DNA from: Ilex aquifolium
Taxonomy: Eukaryota; Streptophyta; Magnoliopsida; Aquifoliales; Aquifoliaceae
Length of the DNA: 64,000 nucleotides
Assembly: GCA_951799425.1 (NCBI GenBank)
Contig: OX637396.1
Location: forward strand, 40,725,901-40,789,900
Reading direction: 5' to 3'
Position 1 is the first letter of the stretch; the number at the start of each line of letters is the position of its first letter. A program made the translations under genes and the position numbers. This document shows, piece after piece, positions 35,239 through 46,829 of this stretch. The notes below the pieces were generated by a model. It did not search any database. It had not been told where the DNA came from and worked only from the letters and a program-made list of their open reading frames with translations.

Positions 35239-36828
35239 CTACATCTTAAGAGACAGAATACTCTGCTCATCTCTGAAGAAGTTATTGGGGTCAACTAAGG
35301 TCTTCACATCCACCAATCTATTGAAGTTGTTCTTGAAGTATTTTCTACCCCAAATGCTTGCTTGCGCATAACTCGCCTTCTCATCATTTACTCCTATATC
35401 TATATCCCTATAATTGATATAGGCTTCTCTCGGATTCTTTGAAACATAGGGAGTCATATACTTGTAAAGCCTTCGGAGCCATTTCATATGCCTTTCTCCT
35501 CCTTCCGTCCAAAACAACCGATATTCAATTTGGTATAAGTTCCCGGCTCTGTGGGGGAAAGGTGTTGCAAATTCTGAAATCTTGCTCATTTTTCCACCAT
35601 ACGGAGTCAACTCCAGAAAAGGAACGCCAACTTCTTCTTCCTTCAACCTTTCCCATATTCCTTCGAGTGCACTTTCAGAAAGCGGCATCTTCACGTAATC
35701 TGATTTTACTTTATAGTCTCCTTGAAAGCTATAAGTTCTGTTCAGCAATATTTCAAGTGGACTGGCAACACTACTTTCGAAAAAGAGGAATGCTTGGATC
35801 CAGGTCACTTCCCCACAAGTTTCTCTCGCCAAACCAAACTGTGCAAACTGTTCTCCTGTCACAGAAAGTAATCCATCAACGCCACCAAGGAATAATGAAA
35901 GGAGTACAGCCTCTACTGTTTTGTTCCCAATTACTTGACTAGAATTCTCGAGCATAAGGACAATTCTTATATAAAGATTTTCGTCAACCTTGTCGGCTAC
36001 AGATTGCCATTGATGCACAACCTTGGATGCATTGTTTTCCAATGTCCTAGTTATCCTGCAAAAAGTTACATTCTCTGGAACGGTAACTAAGTTTAGTTTC
36101 CATGCAAAAATGACGCCAAAACTAGCACCTCCACCTCCTCTTATAGCCCAAAAGAGGTCTTCCCCCATTGATTTTCTATCAAGAATTTTACCATTGACAT
36201 CAACTATTCGAGCATCAATAACATTATCAGAAGCAAGCCCAAATTTACGTTGGAGTATACCAGATCCTCCCCCACTAATGTGGCCACCGACACCAATGGA
36301 AGCGACACCGGCTGCTGGAAAGGAAAGTGTTTTGCTCTTGTTTAGAATATTGTAATAAAGTTCACCTAGAGTTGCGCCAGCTTGAACCCACGCCGTTTTT
36401 TCTTCAACATTGACACTGATTGATCGCAAATTAAATAGATCCAGGACGACAAATGGTACCTTAGCAACGTAAGAAAAACCTTCATAGTCATGTCCACCGC
36501 TGCGAACTCTTATCTCTATATCATGTTCTCGACAACAGCAAATAGCTACTTGAACGTGAGACTCATTCAATGGTGTGATTATGGCTAAAGGTTTTGGAGT
36601 GCTGAGTGTAGCGAATCTTAGGTTTTGTATGGAAAACTTCAAAATGGGTAAATAGGAAGGGCTTGTTGGTGTGTAAACAACTTGAGTGGAATTCTGTATC
36701 TGACTAGAGAGACACTGAAGAAAAGCTGTAGTGGTATCAGCTGATGAAGTTGCTGATGATAAAATTGAGAAGAGAAAAACGAAAGCAAGTGAAAGGCAAG
36801 AAGCCATTGGGCTAATCATCTTCTTCAT
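35239..36828 (-). CDS. berberine bridge enzyme-like FAD oxidase, copy 3
   Basis: Intact single-exon paralogue (540 residues from the ATG at 36861; start set at Met12, with Met19 possible). Signal peptide, His124 in SGGHDYEG, Val186 in place of the second FAD-binding Cys, Glu446, Tyr484 and the C-terminal [11 protein letters not shown] motif are all present. It differs from copy 2 mainly in the substrate-domain stretch (RIVLMLENSSQV here, RVTLRVDNSSQV in copy 2). Its 5' end lies at the outer limit of the inverted duplication: the arm begins at 36846. The TATA box is CATAAATA. Expected location is the secretory pathway or apoplast. Confidence 0.9.
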   Translation of the reverse strand: MKKMISPMASCLSLAFVFLFSILSSATSSADTTTAFLQCLSSQIQNSTQVVYTPTSPSYLPILKFSIQNLRFATLSTPKPLAIITPLNESHVQVAICCCREHDIEIRVRSGGHDYEGFSYVAKVPFVVLDLFNLRSISVNVEEKTAWVQAGATLGELYYNILNKSKTLSFPAAGVASIGVGGHISGGGSGILQRKFGLASDNVIDARIVDVNGKILDRKSMGEDLFWAIRGGGGASFGVIFAWKLNLVTVPENVTFCRITRTLENNASKVVHQWQSVADKVDENLYIRIVLMLENSSQVIGNKTVEAVLLSLFLGGVDGLLSVTGEQFAQFGLARETCGEVTWIQAFLFFESSVASPLEILLNRTYSFQGDYKVKSDYVKMPLSESALEGIWERLKEEEVGVPFLELTPYGGKMSKISEFATPFPHRAGNLYQIEYRLFWTEGGERHMKWLRRLYKYMTPYVSKNPREAYINYRDIDIGVNDEKASYAQASIWGRKYFKNNFNRLVDVKTLVDPNNFFRDEQSILSLKM

Positions 36829-36875
36829 GACTCTTGTAATTGGTTTTTGTGTGTAGAACATGAGAAAACATCGGC

Positions 36876-36883
36876 TATTTATG
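36876..36883 (-). promoter_or_regulatory. altered TATA box of BBE-like gene 3
   Basis: CATAAATA, one base from the canonical box of copy 1. The same variant is found at 50094-50101 and 58865-58872. Confidence 0.5.
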
Positions 36884-37565
36884 CTACTTTAAGTACTACT
36901 CCCTTAGTAATACTCAAAGATTACTTAGTTTAAGGGGCTATTGAAATTTTCATGGTTGACATTTATTGTTCTGACAGGTGGTAACTGAGTCATATAGATT
37001 GTGTTCAACTGAAACCCATTTTCAAATATATATATGTGGGTTTGGTAAGAAGTTTTGTCAAATTATTTGTGGCTATTGTACATGCATGTGAAGGTCATTC
37101 TTCAATGGGGGCCCATATGGGATAAATGATAGTGGTTGCAGATGGAGCTGAGCTGCCCAACACTAAATGGGGCCTACAACGAAAATTTAAATGACAACTT
37201 TTATGTTTTAAAATAATATGAATAATATTTTATAATTATTTAAATCCCATAATTTATATATTAAAAATTATATTATTGACTTTTGAGATAAAAAATTAGG
37301 CTTAATTAAATTTGGGTCCTAAAATTCCTTTTAGGGTCCTAAAAATAAAAAGGGCCTGACTTCAACATGAATTTTAAAATTTTTATTCAGGATCTAAGAA
37401 CAAAATTAGGTTTAATGGAACAATTTTTTTTCAAACCCTAAAAATAGAATTAGATTTAATTTTTTTGAGCCTTGATTAAATTTAATTGAACCTCCTAAAA
37501 ATGAGGCCTCCAAAAATTTGGAGGCCGAAAGCGACGGCGTCAATGGCCTAGCCATTGAGCCAGCC

Positions 37566-38096
37566 AAGGGCGGAGGGAGGCTAGGGCCAGGGTGGGCACG
37601 TGCCCCCCTCAAAAAAAAAAAATTTTTTAGTTAAGTATATATATTATAAAATTGTATAATATATTATTTGTGCCCACCCAAAATCCAAGATAAAAATATT
37701 AGACCCACATTATTTATCCAAAAAATTTTAAAAATTAAGCCCATTTAAAACAAAAAAAATTGAGTCCACTATTATCTACCCAAACTTATTAAAAAATCAA
37801 ATATTTGACCTATCACAATCCACCCAAACCTATTAAAAAAAGTGAAAATTGGAAGCGAGTCCCCCTAGATGTACTTGTTTGGAGATGAGTCCGGTAAGGA
37901 AACTTATAAGGGACTAAGTCCATGTTTAAAATTATATGTAATGATTTAAGTCCACTTTTTTTTTTAATCTCAAAAATACCCTTCTTTGAAAGGAAGTTAA
38001 ATTAATTTCCTATTTTGGAAATTGTTATCCCTTAATTCAAGGTCAATTAAAATATACCAATAAAATCTTCATCATAAATTTAAAATTCAAATTCAA

Positions 38097-38165
<69 letters not shown>

Positions 38166-38271
38166 ATCTCCATCATAAATTTAAAATTCAAATTCAAAAC
38201 TCTCTTTCTCTCTCTCTCTCTGTATATATATATATCAAATTCAAAACTCTATCTCTCCCTCTATCTCTCTC

Positions 38272-38306
<35 letters not shown>

Positions 38307-39693
38307 AATTCATGTTACTATTTTTTTTATTATGTTACTGTTCATGTTACTACTTTTGTTGAGTATGTTACTATTCATGTTCCTATTATTTTGAGCATGT
38401 TACTGTTTTTGTTAAGCATGTTACTACTATTATTTTACTAAATATTAATATTCAATATTACTATTTGTTTTGTTTTTGAATATTACTATTTTTTGTGTTT
38501 GAATGGTACTATTTTTTGCTTTTGAATTTGAGATAAATAATTATTGTTAAGTATGTTACAATTTTTGTTGAACATGTTACTGTTGTTATTTTTTAAAAAT
38601 ATTAATATTGAATGTTTCAATTTTTTTTTATGTTTAAATGTTACTATTTTTTGTGTTTAAATATATTATTTTTTGTATCCAAATCATAACTTTTTTTGTA
38701 TTTGAATGTTACTATTTTTTATTTTTGATGTTACTATATATATATATGGATATAGATAGATAAGAGAGAGGCAAAATTTTAATGTTAGTCAAACTCTTAA
38801 CCTATATATGGATATAGATAGATATGAGAGAGAAAAGATTTTAATGTTAATCAAACTCCTAAGATTTAGGAGTTTTTAATTTTTAGTTTTATTTCACTTC
38901 TAAAGGGAAGGGATAGTATAGTAAAATTGACAAAAAACGGACTTCATAACAAATAAGTTTCCTTGACGGACTTAAGTCCAAACAAGTCCATATAGGGGGA
39001 CCGGCATCCAAATTTCCCTTAAAAAAACAAAACTTTTAGTCCAACATTAAAAACAAAATTTTTGGCCCAACATTAAAAACAAAACTTTTGGCCCACCCAC
39101 CATTAAAAAACAAATTTTTTGGCTCACTTGACTAAGAGGAGAAAAGAGTATAAAATCCCTAGTCGCAACTAAATAAAGAATAATTTTACTACGGATTTCT
39201 GATTGTGCGCATTGATAGAAAATTAGTGAAAAATTAATTTACATTTAATTCATATACAAAATTTTAGTGATTTTTAAAAATTTTATATTTTATTGAAATA
39301 TATAATTAGGTTAAAAATGTACTAATTTTATTTTTTTTTTTGTCTTTTTGTTAGAATTTTGTTTCGGCTAAATAAAAATTGAATTTACTATTTCACAATA
39401 ATTTTGTTTTGATTCTTATTTTTTTGTTATTCTTGAACTGAATTTTTTTGTATCAATTTCGGCTAAGTATTTTTTTATACCAGTTATATTTTGTCCCCTC
39501 ATAGACATTCATGGTTTCGCCCCTGACAATATATACTTTTTTTTGGACATTTTTTTATGTTAAATGGACTTCATTTATCAAATATAATATAATAAATATA
39601 AATATCTTATATAGTGTGATTGATTAGAAGAAAAAAAATTAGAGTACTTAATTAAAGTGTCCACCCTGACCAAAATTTCTGGCTCCGCCCCTG
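37566..39693. mobile_element. hAT-like 2.1 kb element inserted in arm 1
   Basis: Flanked by GAGCCAGCC on both sides (37557-37565, 39694-39702; the true duplication may be 8 bp). The left end reads AAGGGCGGAGGGAGG, and the right end reversed CAGGGGCGGAGCCAG, so the inverted termini are imperfect. The empty site is seen in arm 2 near 49420. AT-rich interior, no transposase seen, and invaded by the MULE at 37842-39018. Confidence 0.8.
37842..39018 (+). mobile_element. short non-autonomous MULE nested in the hAT-like element
   Basis: An 1177-bp element with the termini of the 9.3 kb MULE (GTGAAAATTGGAAGCGAG at left; right end reversed GGGAAATTTGGATGCCGG). Flanked by TTAAAAAAA on both sides (37833-37841, 39019-39027). 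The interior has CT/TA microsatellites (38100-38163, 38205-38300) and a GTTACT-rich block, with no genes. Confidence 0.85.
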
Positions 39694-39702
39694 GAGCCAG
39701 CC

Positions 39703-41383
39703 CTTATATGGAGTAAAAACAAACCACAACATAATTGTTCTTCGACACTTAATTTTATTTAATAAAATTCTCTAACCATTATCATCGTTAACGTAAGCTA
39801 TTAGTTAGCTTACGAAAATTACTTATGTATTGTTTAATTCTTTTTTTTAACTTTTTTATGAGTTTTAATATTAATTTTAATTTGATTTTTACCTAACACT
39901 AGAATGTTTATCTGACAGATCAGAGATATTGACATGTTACCTACTTGAAGGGATGTACCTCTAGTGCACGTAATCAAAATAAGAAGCAAAAGGTACAATA
40001 TATAATATAAAAGAAGATAGACTTCAATAAGTTCATCCGACAGTTTCAAATAAATTCATGTAACGGCCACCAATATTTTTTTTAAAATCATTTACATTGC
40101 ACCGTACCTTCCGACATGGATTACCCCTAATAAACAATAAAGAGGGACCGAGTAAGCCCTTAAACTAGTAAAAGAGGACTTGATAAAAAATAAAAACTAG
40201 TAAAAGAACAAAAATAACTTCAATTTTATCTAGCAAAGTCGCCGTTAAATTTGGCCTCTGATAATTTAAAATTTTCTAGTTCAGTATTTCTCATATTTTT
40301 TAAGAGTCAACTACCATTGTTTCTTAGATTATATGTTTTAAATTCGCTCGAGTTATAGCCAATATCCGAGTTCGATGGAGTAGCCAGCACAAATCTAAAC
40401 ACTTTGTAACAACAACAACAACAACAAAAAAATGCCAACTAATGAGCTACTCAAGCCCACTTCTAAAATTATGTTTACCCACTTCAAGTTTTGAAAATAA
40501 GTTTTATATTTTTACATGACCCTCTATAGTTTATACCTTTACAATTTGATCTTAATTTTCTTTCATGCATTGACTATTTATTTGAACACAGTTGTTAAAC
40601 TTTTTGTAATATATAGAAAAATGATGAAATTTAGTGCTACTCGAATAATTATGAGATAAAAAAAATTTAGCTTAAATTGTTGATTGTTTGATGAATTGAT
40701 CTCAAATTGCTTTACATCTAATCTTGATAAGTTTAAATTATTTTTAATATTTTATTAAAATAAATATTTATATAACATATTGTGTAAAAGTTGATTTTAG
40801 CAAATTCGATATAATTAATAATTTCGCATAATGATTGCTCTGGAATAATGATAGATCATTAAAAAGAAAATTTTTTGTTATGTCCATATTTGGCCCCCTG
40901 AAGAAATAATTCTGGCACCATTAGGTGTGGCTTAAGACAATTTGAGGCTTAAAGTGAAAACATTAAATAAGGTTTTTTTATTTTATTTTTAGTACTAATT
41001 TTTTTAAAAAAAATTAATTTATTTTTAATTTTTTATGTGAGAGAGAGATAGACGTTAAGTATATAACATCTCAATCTCTTTTAGCTTCTATCCCCATATA
41101 ACATCTCAAGCAATGTATATACATAAATGTAAAATGAAGAAATGAACTAATATAAATGCAAGGAGCAAGCATGAACCACTGGCTACTGGGAAGAAGATGG
41201 CCCCGTCTATGGCACTTCTATTCTTGGTCCCACCCACCAAATCTCGGAGTGTGGTGAGTGTTTTACAATGAGGTTTGTCAATATATGCACTGTCCTACTA
41301 CTATTAAAAAAAAAAAAATTGAGTGCAAGAATACCAAAATAGACGGAGATTCGAAACAGTAACACAATCATGTATTATAATAA
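39703..41383. other. arm 1 upstream block with copia LTR remnant, no gene seen
   Basis: 39703-39900 is the copia-LTR-like tail seen in other modules. 40075-41383 has no partner in arm 2 but partly matches 29221-30060. A GGCTTAAGACAATTTGAGGCTTAAAG-type relic lies near 40930. Nothing coding recognised. Confidence 0.55.
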
Positions 41384-42683
41384 AGGGTTAATTACAAAAT
41401 GCCCCCTCCAAGTTTGGGTCGTATTTCAATCAGCTCCTCGTAGTTTTAATTTCGACAATCTGCCCCCTTCAAGTTTTAACATATTTCAATCACCCCATTG
41501 CCGTTATTCTTGACTGTCTAAATTAATAGAAGTCAACATTAACACCATTAAAAGATATTTATACCCTTCAATCCAAAAACAACCCAACCCTCCGCAAGCA
41601 ACAGTGCAAAAACCCAGTAAAATCCAACTTTCCCTCAATCGATGATTATCCACTCCCTCCCCCTTCGGTGAAACCGAAACCCTCAAAAGCCTCAAAGTTT
41701 CGATCAATCCTAAACTCGGGTGAAAAAATGATGCCAATGGAGAACACCCTAGGCATCGTTCAAAGGTCTATCGATGCAATCGCGACAAGAGCTTCTTCCA
41801 CCACCTCGAGTTTGTTTGGATGACCGGTGAACGAAAAAGCTATAAATGGCAAAGGAACTTCGAACGAGGCATTCGAAACTGTATTACTTGGGTTGCTATT
41901 CACAGAGGGGTGGGCAAGGGTTACTTGGTAGAAGTGGGGATTGGGGGTGTGTGGATAACTTTTAGTTTTTGTTTTTTTCGGAGGTGGGTTTTGGGGTGCT
42001 GTCGGCATTGGGTATGGGGGTTGGACTGCTGGAGCAGGGGGTGGGGGTTCGAGGGAACCGATGGAGCAAGGGTTTGGGGTTGGGGGAACGACGGAGCAAA
42101 AGATGGGGGTTGGGAGACCGCCGGAGCAAGAGGTGGGGGTTGGGGGCACTGTCGAAGTACAGAAAGGGGGTTGGAGGCTCACCAGACCCATTTCGATGTC
42201 AATGGATTCTCTCTCCCATTTGCTATGGGTCTTGGGAATTTTACAGCAACCATGGTGGCTAAGGTTAGTAGATAACATTTGCAGTGGGCTTCTTCTTTCT
42301 TGATTTTCTCTTTTCCTTTTGGTTGGTTGGTAGCTGGTGGGTGTTGCTTGATTTGGTAGTTGTTGCTGGTAGTGGTGGTTGCTTGGTGAAGGATGTGTTG
42401 AGGGCGACGGAGGTGGTGGTAGTTGCTTGGTGAAGGCTGTGTTGGGGGCGGTGGCGTTGGAGCTGGTCGCCGATATGGACAAAGGAAGGAGAAAGAAAAA
42501 AGAAAATGAGTTGGGTGTCAATAAAGTCTTAAGGGTACAAAAGTCATTTTACAAATTTTCTTCAACTAATTATATAATTTAGTTCATTTAAAACTTGAAG
42601 GGGACAAAATGTTGAAATTGAAATCAGAGGGAGTCGATTGCAACATGACCTAAACTTGAAGGGGGCAAATTGTAATTAACCCT
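41384..42683. mobile_element. 1.3 kb TIR element, possibly carrying captured sequence
   Basis: Inverted termini AGGGTTAATTACAAAATGCC and, reversed, AGGGTTAATTACAATTTGCC continue for about 35 bp. A 7-bp duplication ATAATAA flanks it (41377-41383, 42684-42690). The interior is unusually GC-rich for this window. It holds a 253-codon proline-rich minus-strand frame (41760-42521) with no recognised domain, so host-sequence capture is possible. Part of it is repeated in arm 2 (48568-49030), so it predates the inverted duplication. Confidence 0.65.
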
Positions 42684-43344
42684 ATAATAAAATACAATGC
42701 CGTTTAAAATCTTTAAACATTTTTATAATTGATTAATTATAAGTTAGATTTCTCACTAATTTTCTACCAATGCGTACAATCACAGAGTCTGCAATAAAAT
42801 TATTTTTTATATAGTTACAAAATATAGTTGAAATCATTATCGATTTTATCGAGAAATTACATATTTAACATAGCATAAAATGCTTTTGGGTTATAATATG
42901 AAGCTTTTGCATCCAATCATGTTTTATTAGGTATAGACTACAAACAAATCGAAAAATAACAAATTATAACTACAAAAATTATTTTTAAAAGATAGGCAGC
43001 ATTATATTAAATAGAATAGAAATATTATATTTTTTTTAGTATATATAAATAGATCACCATATTTACATCTAATTTACTCAATCCAAAAGTAAAACATTTG
43101 TTTTAGGGGGGCTAATGAGCCACTAATTTTTTTACAAGATCAAAAAAAAAAAAAACGAATAATTTATTGGGAAAAAAAGAGACTAATACCATTAGGTAAA
43201 TTTTTAAAATTTAGAGGGAGGGAGGGGGGGCAAATATATTACATTGAATAATATTTTGGGGTCCTCATCAAAAGTAAACCAAAAGTGAGAGGGGACAAGT
43301 GCCCACCGTAAACCAATGTAGCTCCTACTATATCTTAAAGAAAC

Positions 43345-43715
43345 TTTTCATCATGGAATATGAAGCAATTAATCACATCTCGCTCTAGTATCGAAGCAAA
43401 ATATGATCAATGGGCATATACAGCTGCTGAAATTTCAGGATTGCGATCACTTTTTCATCATCTTCAAATTTTATTATCAACAATTATTATTTGATGTTAT
43501 AATTATCAGGTTCATCTCTCTTGCCTCCAATCCTACCTTCTATTCTCGAACAAAACATCTTGATGTTGACTATTACTATGTCCGCGAAAAAGTGATTTTC
43601 AAAGAATTGAACGTTTGTTATGAAAATCTAATTGTCAATATTTTTACCAAAGAATTATCAATTTCTTATAATGGTTCGTCCTCGACCCAATATTTTATGG
43701 AGTGTATTAGACCAT
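43345..43715 (+). mobile_element. Ty1/copia fossil: RNase H end of pol
   Basis: Same fragment as 30240-30612 (SRTKHLDVDYYYVREKV and the following tail); broken. Sits between the TIR element and the BBE relic. Its inverted twin is 47536-47906. Confidence 0.8.
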
Positions 43716-44421
43716 TCAATTGTGTCCTTATGATAAGTCCAGCATGATGATATGTAAATGGAGAACGAAAGGCAAGATATGATCCAAACACGATATCTCG
43801 ATAAAAAAATATATGCACATATGTACCAATTTCTCTCAACGGATTATGTGCCAATACAAGTTTGTTATTAAACTCGACTGGTCGGGTGGATTTACCCAGT
43901 TACACTGAAATATGTTGTATTTATCGGTATTATTTGAATCATTCAAGTAAAGAACTATTCTGTCCCGACGGTACTTACTAGATTTGCATGAACCGAGTGA
44001 TCGTGGCTAATCGCACGGGCTGAATCTCTTTTATAAAATGAAAATAAATGGCACTAAAAATATCTCTCCCTCTCTCATCTTTTTCACTCGCAGTCGCACA
44101 GAAAGCCAGGTAATTGTTTTGAGATTCAACTGGATTTTTGAGTCCCTACAATCAGACTACTACATCTATATGTGTACATGTGGATATGTGTGAAATTTAT
44201 TCAAAACATCATTTGCGTTACAACTTATTTCATATGCTCTAATGAATCTTTTAGATTCTAGTCAAATTCAATATCCCATGGGAGGATAGCTGTAGGATTC
44301 ACATAGAAACCTACTAGTAAGGCCAAAATGAATATATAATAGATGATTGAATTTTATCAAATTAGAAATGATTCTCAATTACCATATAGTCTTCTCCATA
44401 TTAAAAGTGATTATCAATTCT

Positions 44422-44978
44422 CTAGATGATAGATGGAAAACTCTGCTCATTTTTGAAGAAATTATGGGGATCAACTAAGGTCTTCATATACACCAATCTA
44501 TTGAAGTTGTTCTTGAAGTATTTTTATACCCCAAATTCTGGCTCGTGCATAACTCCTCTTGTTGTCATTTACTCCTATATCCGTATCGCTATAATTGATA
44601 TAGGCTTCTCAAGGATTCTTTGAAACATAAGGAGCCACATACTTGTAAAACCTTTGGAACCAAGTCATATGCCTTTCCCCTCCTTCAGTCCAAAGCAACC
44701 GATATTCAAATTGGTAGTGGAGGAAAGGGGATACAAATTCTAAAATCTCGCTCATTTTTCCAACATAAGGACTCAACTCCAGAAAAGGAACGCCAACTTC
44801 TTCCTCCTTCAACTTTTCCCATATTCCTTTTAGTGCACTTTCAGAAAAGGGTGTCTTCACATAATCTGTTTTCACTTTAAAGTTTCCTTTATAGATGAAA
44901 GTCCCGTTCAACAATATTTCAAGTGAGTTGGCAACTATACCTTCGTAAAAGAGAAATGCATCAATTCATCTCACTTCT
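44422..44978 (-). pseudogene. BBE-like relic, C-terminal third
   Basis: Uninterrupted version of the relic at 31360-34216: KTDYVKTPF, WEKLKEEEVGVPFLELSPYV, PHVSKNP-like and family C-terminal sequence, with frame changes near the C-terminus. It stops at 44978, where the BBE 3' flank of the next unit begins. Positions up to 44802 belong to arm 1 of the inverted duplication. Confidence 0.85.
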
Positions 44979-46034
44979 TATCACGTGACCGATGTGTGAT
45001 TGAATCCGAAACAAATTTTTTATCAACTTTCTTCTTTATGTATACAATAAAAAAAAGTTGTTAGAAAATCATCATCCATATTGGTTCGAAGTTTAGTTTT
45101 CATAACATTCATGACCAATGAAGTAAAATATGAAGTGGAAACAATAGTAGAAAGTGCATGTATAAATATCTATAGTGAAAATAAATTAGGCACAAGTCTA
45201 GAATTTACCAAAAAAAGGGGGTGGGTTTTCCTAATTTACCCATGAAGTTTTTAATGGAATAATCAAAATGGATGATAACAGAGTAGGAATACCAGTTAGA
45301 CTATAGTGCTGAAAAGTTATATTGAAGTAATATAGTCTTATTCTATAGTCATAGGAGACTATTTTATAGATGGTGCCTGGAGTAGTTGTATGGAAAGATT
45401 AAAAGCACTTATCATAGAAATTTTCCTGAGAGTAATATCTTAGCACAATGGACCTCCTTTCTCAAATAATATTACTACAGATATATAAAAGGGTTCTGAA
45501 AACTGAAAAGTGCAGGGGGGGCATGGCCCCCCGGCCCTGTCCTAGTTCCGTCATTGGACAAAGATATTCAATCTTAAACCATGCTTCCGATCCTTTCCCC
45601 CCCCCTTTTCTGGGAAATATTGCTCCAACTCATGCTTATATGATGGGTTATATATTCAACTCTCCTCTCCCCTCCTCTCCTCTCCTCTCCTCTCCTCTCC
45701 TTTTCTCCCCCCTCCCCTCTCCAAAAAAGATAATGAGTTTGTATGGTAACTCTTCATGACACATGTAGATCAAGTAATAGAAGAGAGTACAATTTATCCA
45801 AAACATCATTTGCATTACAACTTATGTCATAATAGTACTTATAAGTCATCCTTATGCTATAAAATACAGAATCTTTTAAATTGTAAACAAGTTCAATATT
45901 CCATTGTTAAATTCACTTGGCCTTATGGGAGGCTATATGATTCACATAGAAACCTACCAGTAAGGCCAAAACAAATATAATAGTAGATGATTGAATTTTA
46001 TTAAATTTGAAATTCTAAATTACCATCTAGTCTT
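44979..46034. repeat. 3' flank of truncated BBE copy 4
   Basis: Shared BBE 3' flank, lying in the spacer between the two inverted arms. TC-rich tract at 45661-45720. No gene. Confidence 0.8.
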
Positions 46035-46428
46035 CTACATCTTAAGAGATGGAATACTCTGCTCATCTCTGAAGAAGTTATTGGGGTCAACTAAGGTCTT
46101 CACATCCACCAATCTATTGAAGTTGTCCTTGAAGTATTTTCTACCCCAAATACTTGCTGGCGCATAACTCGCCTTGTCATCATTTACTCCTATATCTATA
46201 TCCCTATAATTGATATAGGCTTCTCTCGGATTCTTTGAAACATAGGGAGTCATATACTTGTAAAGCCTTCAGAGCCATTTCATATGTCTTTCTCCTCCTT
46301 CCGTCCAAAACAACCGATATTCAATTTGGTATAAGTTCTCAGCTCTATGGGGGAAAGGTGTTGCAAATTCTGAAATCTCGCTCATTTTTCCACCATACGG
46401 AGTCAACTGCATATAAGGAACGCCAACT
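46035..46428 (-). pseudogene. BBE-like copy 4, truncated at the inversion junction
   Basis: Only the last ~131 codons remain, from VPYMQLTPYGGKMSEISE-like sequence to the C-terminus ([17 protein letters not shown]). An in-frame TGA replaces the CGA codon of the paralogues near 46270. The C-terminal part resembles copies 2 and 3. The segment next to the break (GTCAACTGCATATAAGGAAC) matches copy 1, which suggests gene conversion or a mosaic origin. Homology ends at 46428, where filler and then the inverted arm begin. Confidence 0.85.
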
Positions 46429-46448
46429 GCATATATTCATATTATAAT
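46429..46448. other. filler at the inverted-duplication junction
   Basis: About 20 bp between BBE copy 4 and arm 2 belong to neither. The 12-mer CAACTGCATATA spans the break (46424-46435) and also occurs 20 bp earlier (46404-46415), where it is native sequence. This looks like a locally templated insertion. Confidence 0.75.
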
Positions 46449-46829
46449 AAGAAGTTGGTGTTCCTTTTCTGGAGTTGAGTCCTTATGTTGGAAAAATGAG
46501 CGAGATTTTAGAATTTGTATCCCCTTTCCTCCACTACCAATTTGAATATCGGTTGCTTTGGACTGAAGGAGGGGAAAGGCATATGACTTGGTTCCAAAGG
46601 TTTTACAAGTATGTGGCTCCTTATGTTTCAAAGAATCCTTGAGAAGCCTATATCAATTATAGCGATACGGATATAGGAGTAAATGACAACAAGAGGAGTT
46701 ATGCACGAGCCAGAATTTGGGGTATAAAAATACTTCAAGAACAACTTCAATAGATTGGTGTATATGAAGACCTTAGTTGATCCCCATAATTTCTTCAAAA
46801 ATGAGCAGAGTTTTCCATCTATCATCTAG
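46449..46829 (+). pseudogene. BBE-like relic, inverted copy of 44422-44802
   Basis: Plus-strand copy of the relic in arm 1, cut at the junction. Retains SPYVGKMSEIL-like sequence and the C-terminus. Non-functional. Confidence 0.85.

Larger units (their letters stand above)
36846..44802 (+). repeat. inverted duplication, arm 1
   Basis: Reverse-complement partner of 46449-50131. Positions pair with a constant sum of 91251 from 42221 to 44802, 89114 from about 39703 to 40072, and 86977 up to 37565, so small indels are nearly absent. The two sum changes are a 2137-bp insertion in this arm (37566-39702) and a 2137-bp net loss from arm 2. Both limits lie in BBE sequence. Confidence 0.9.

Noticed and set aside
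37566-39693. Assigning the arm 1 insertion to the MULE superfamily because 9 bp repeat at its ends
   Set aside because: The terminal sequence is of the CAGGGGCGGAGC hAT type, and the ninth base can be coincidence, so hAT-like was preferred.
41760-42521. 253-codon minus-strand frame as a gene
   Set aside because: Low-complexity proline/serine composition, no domain, lies wholly inside a TIR element, and its arm 2 twin is truncated. Reported only as possible captured sequence.
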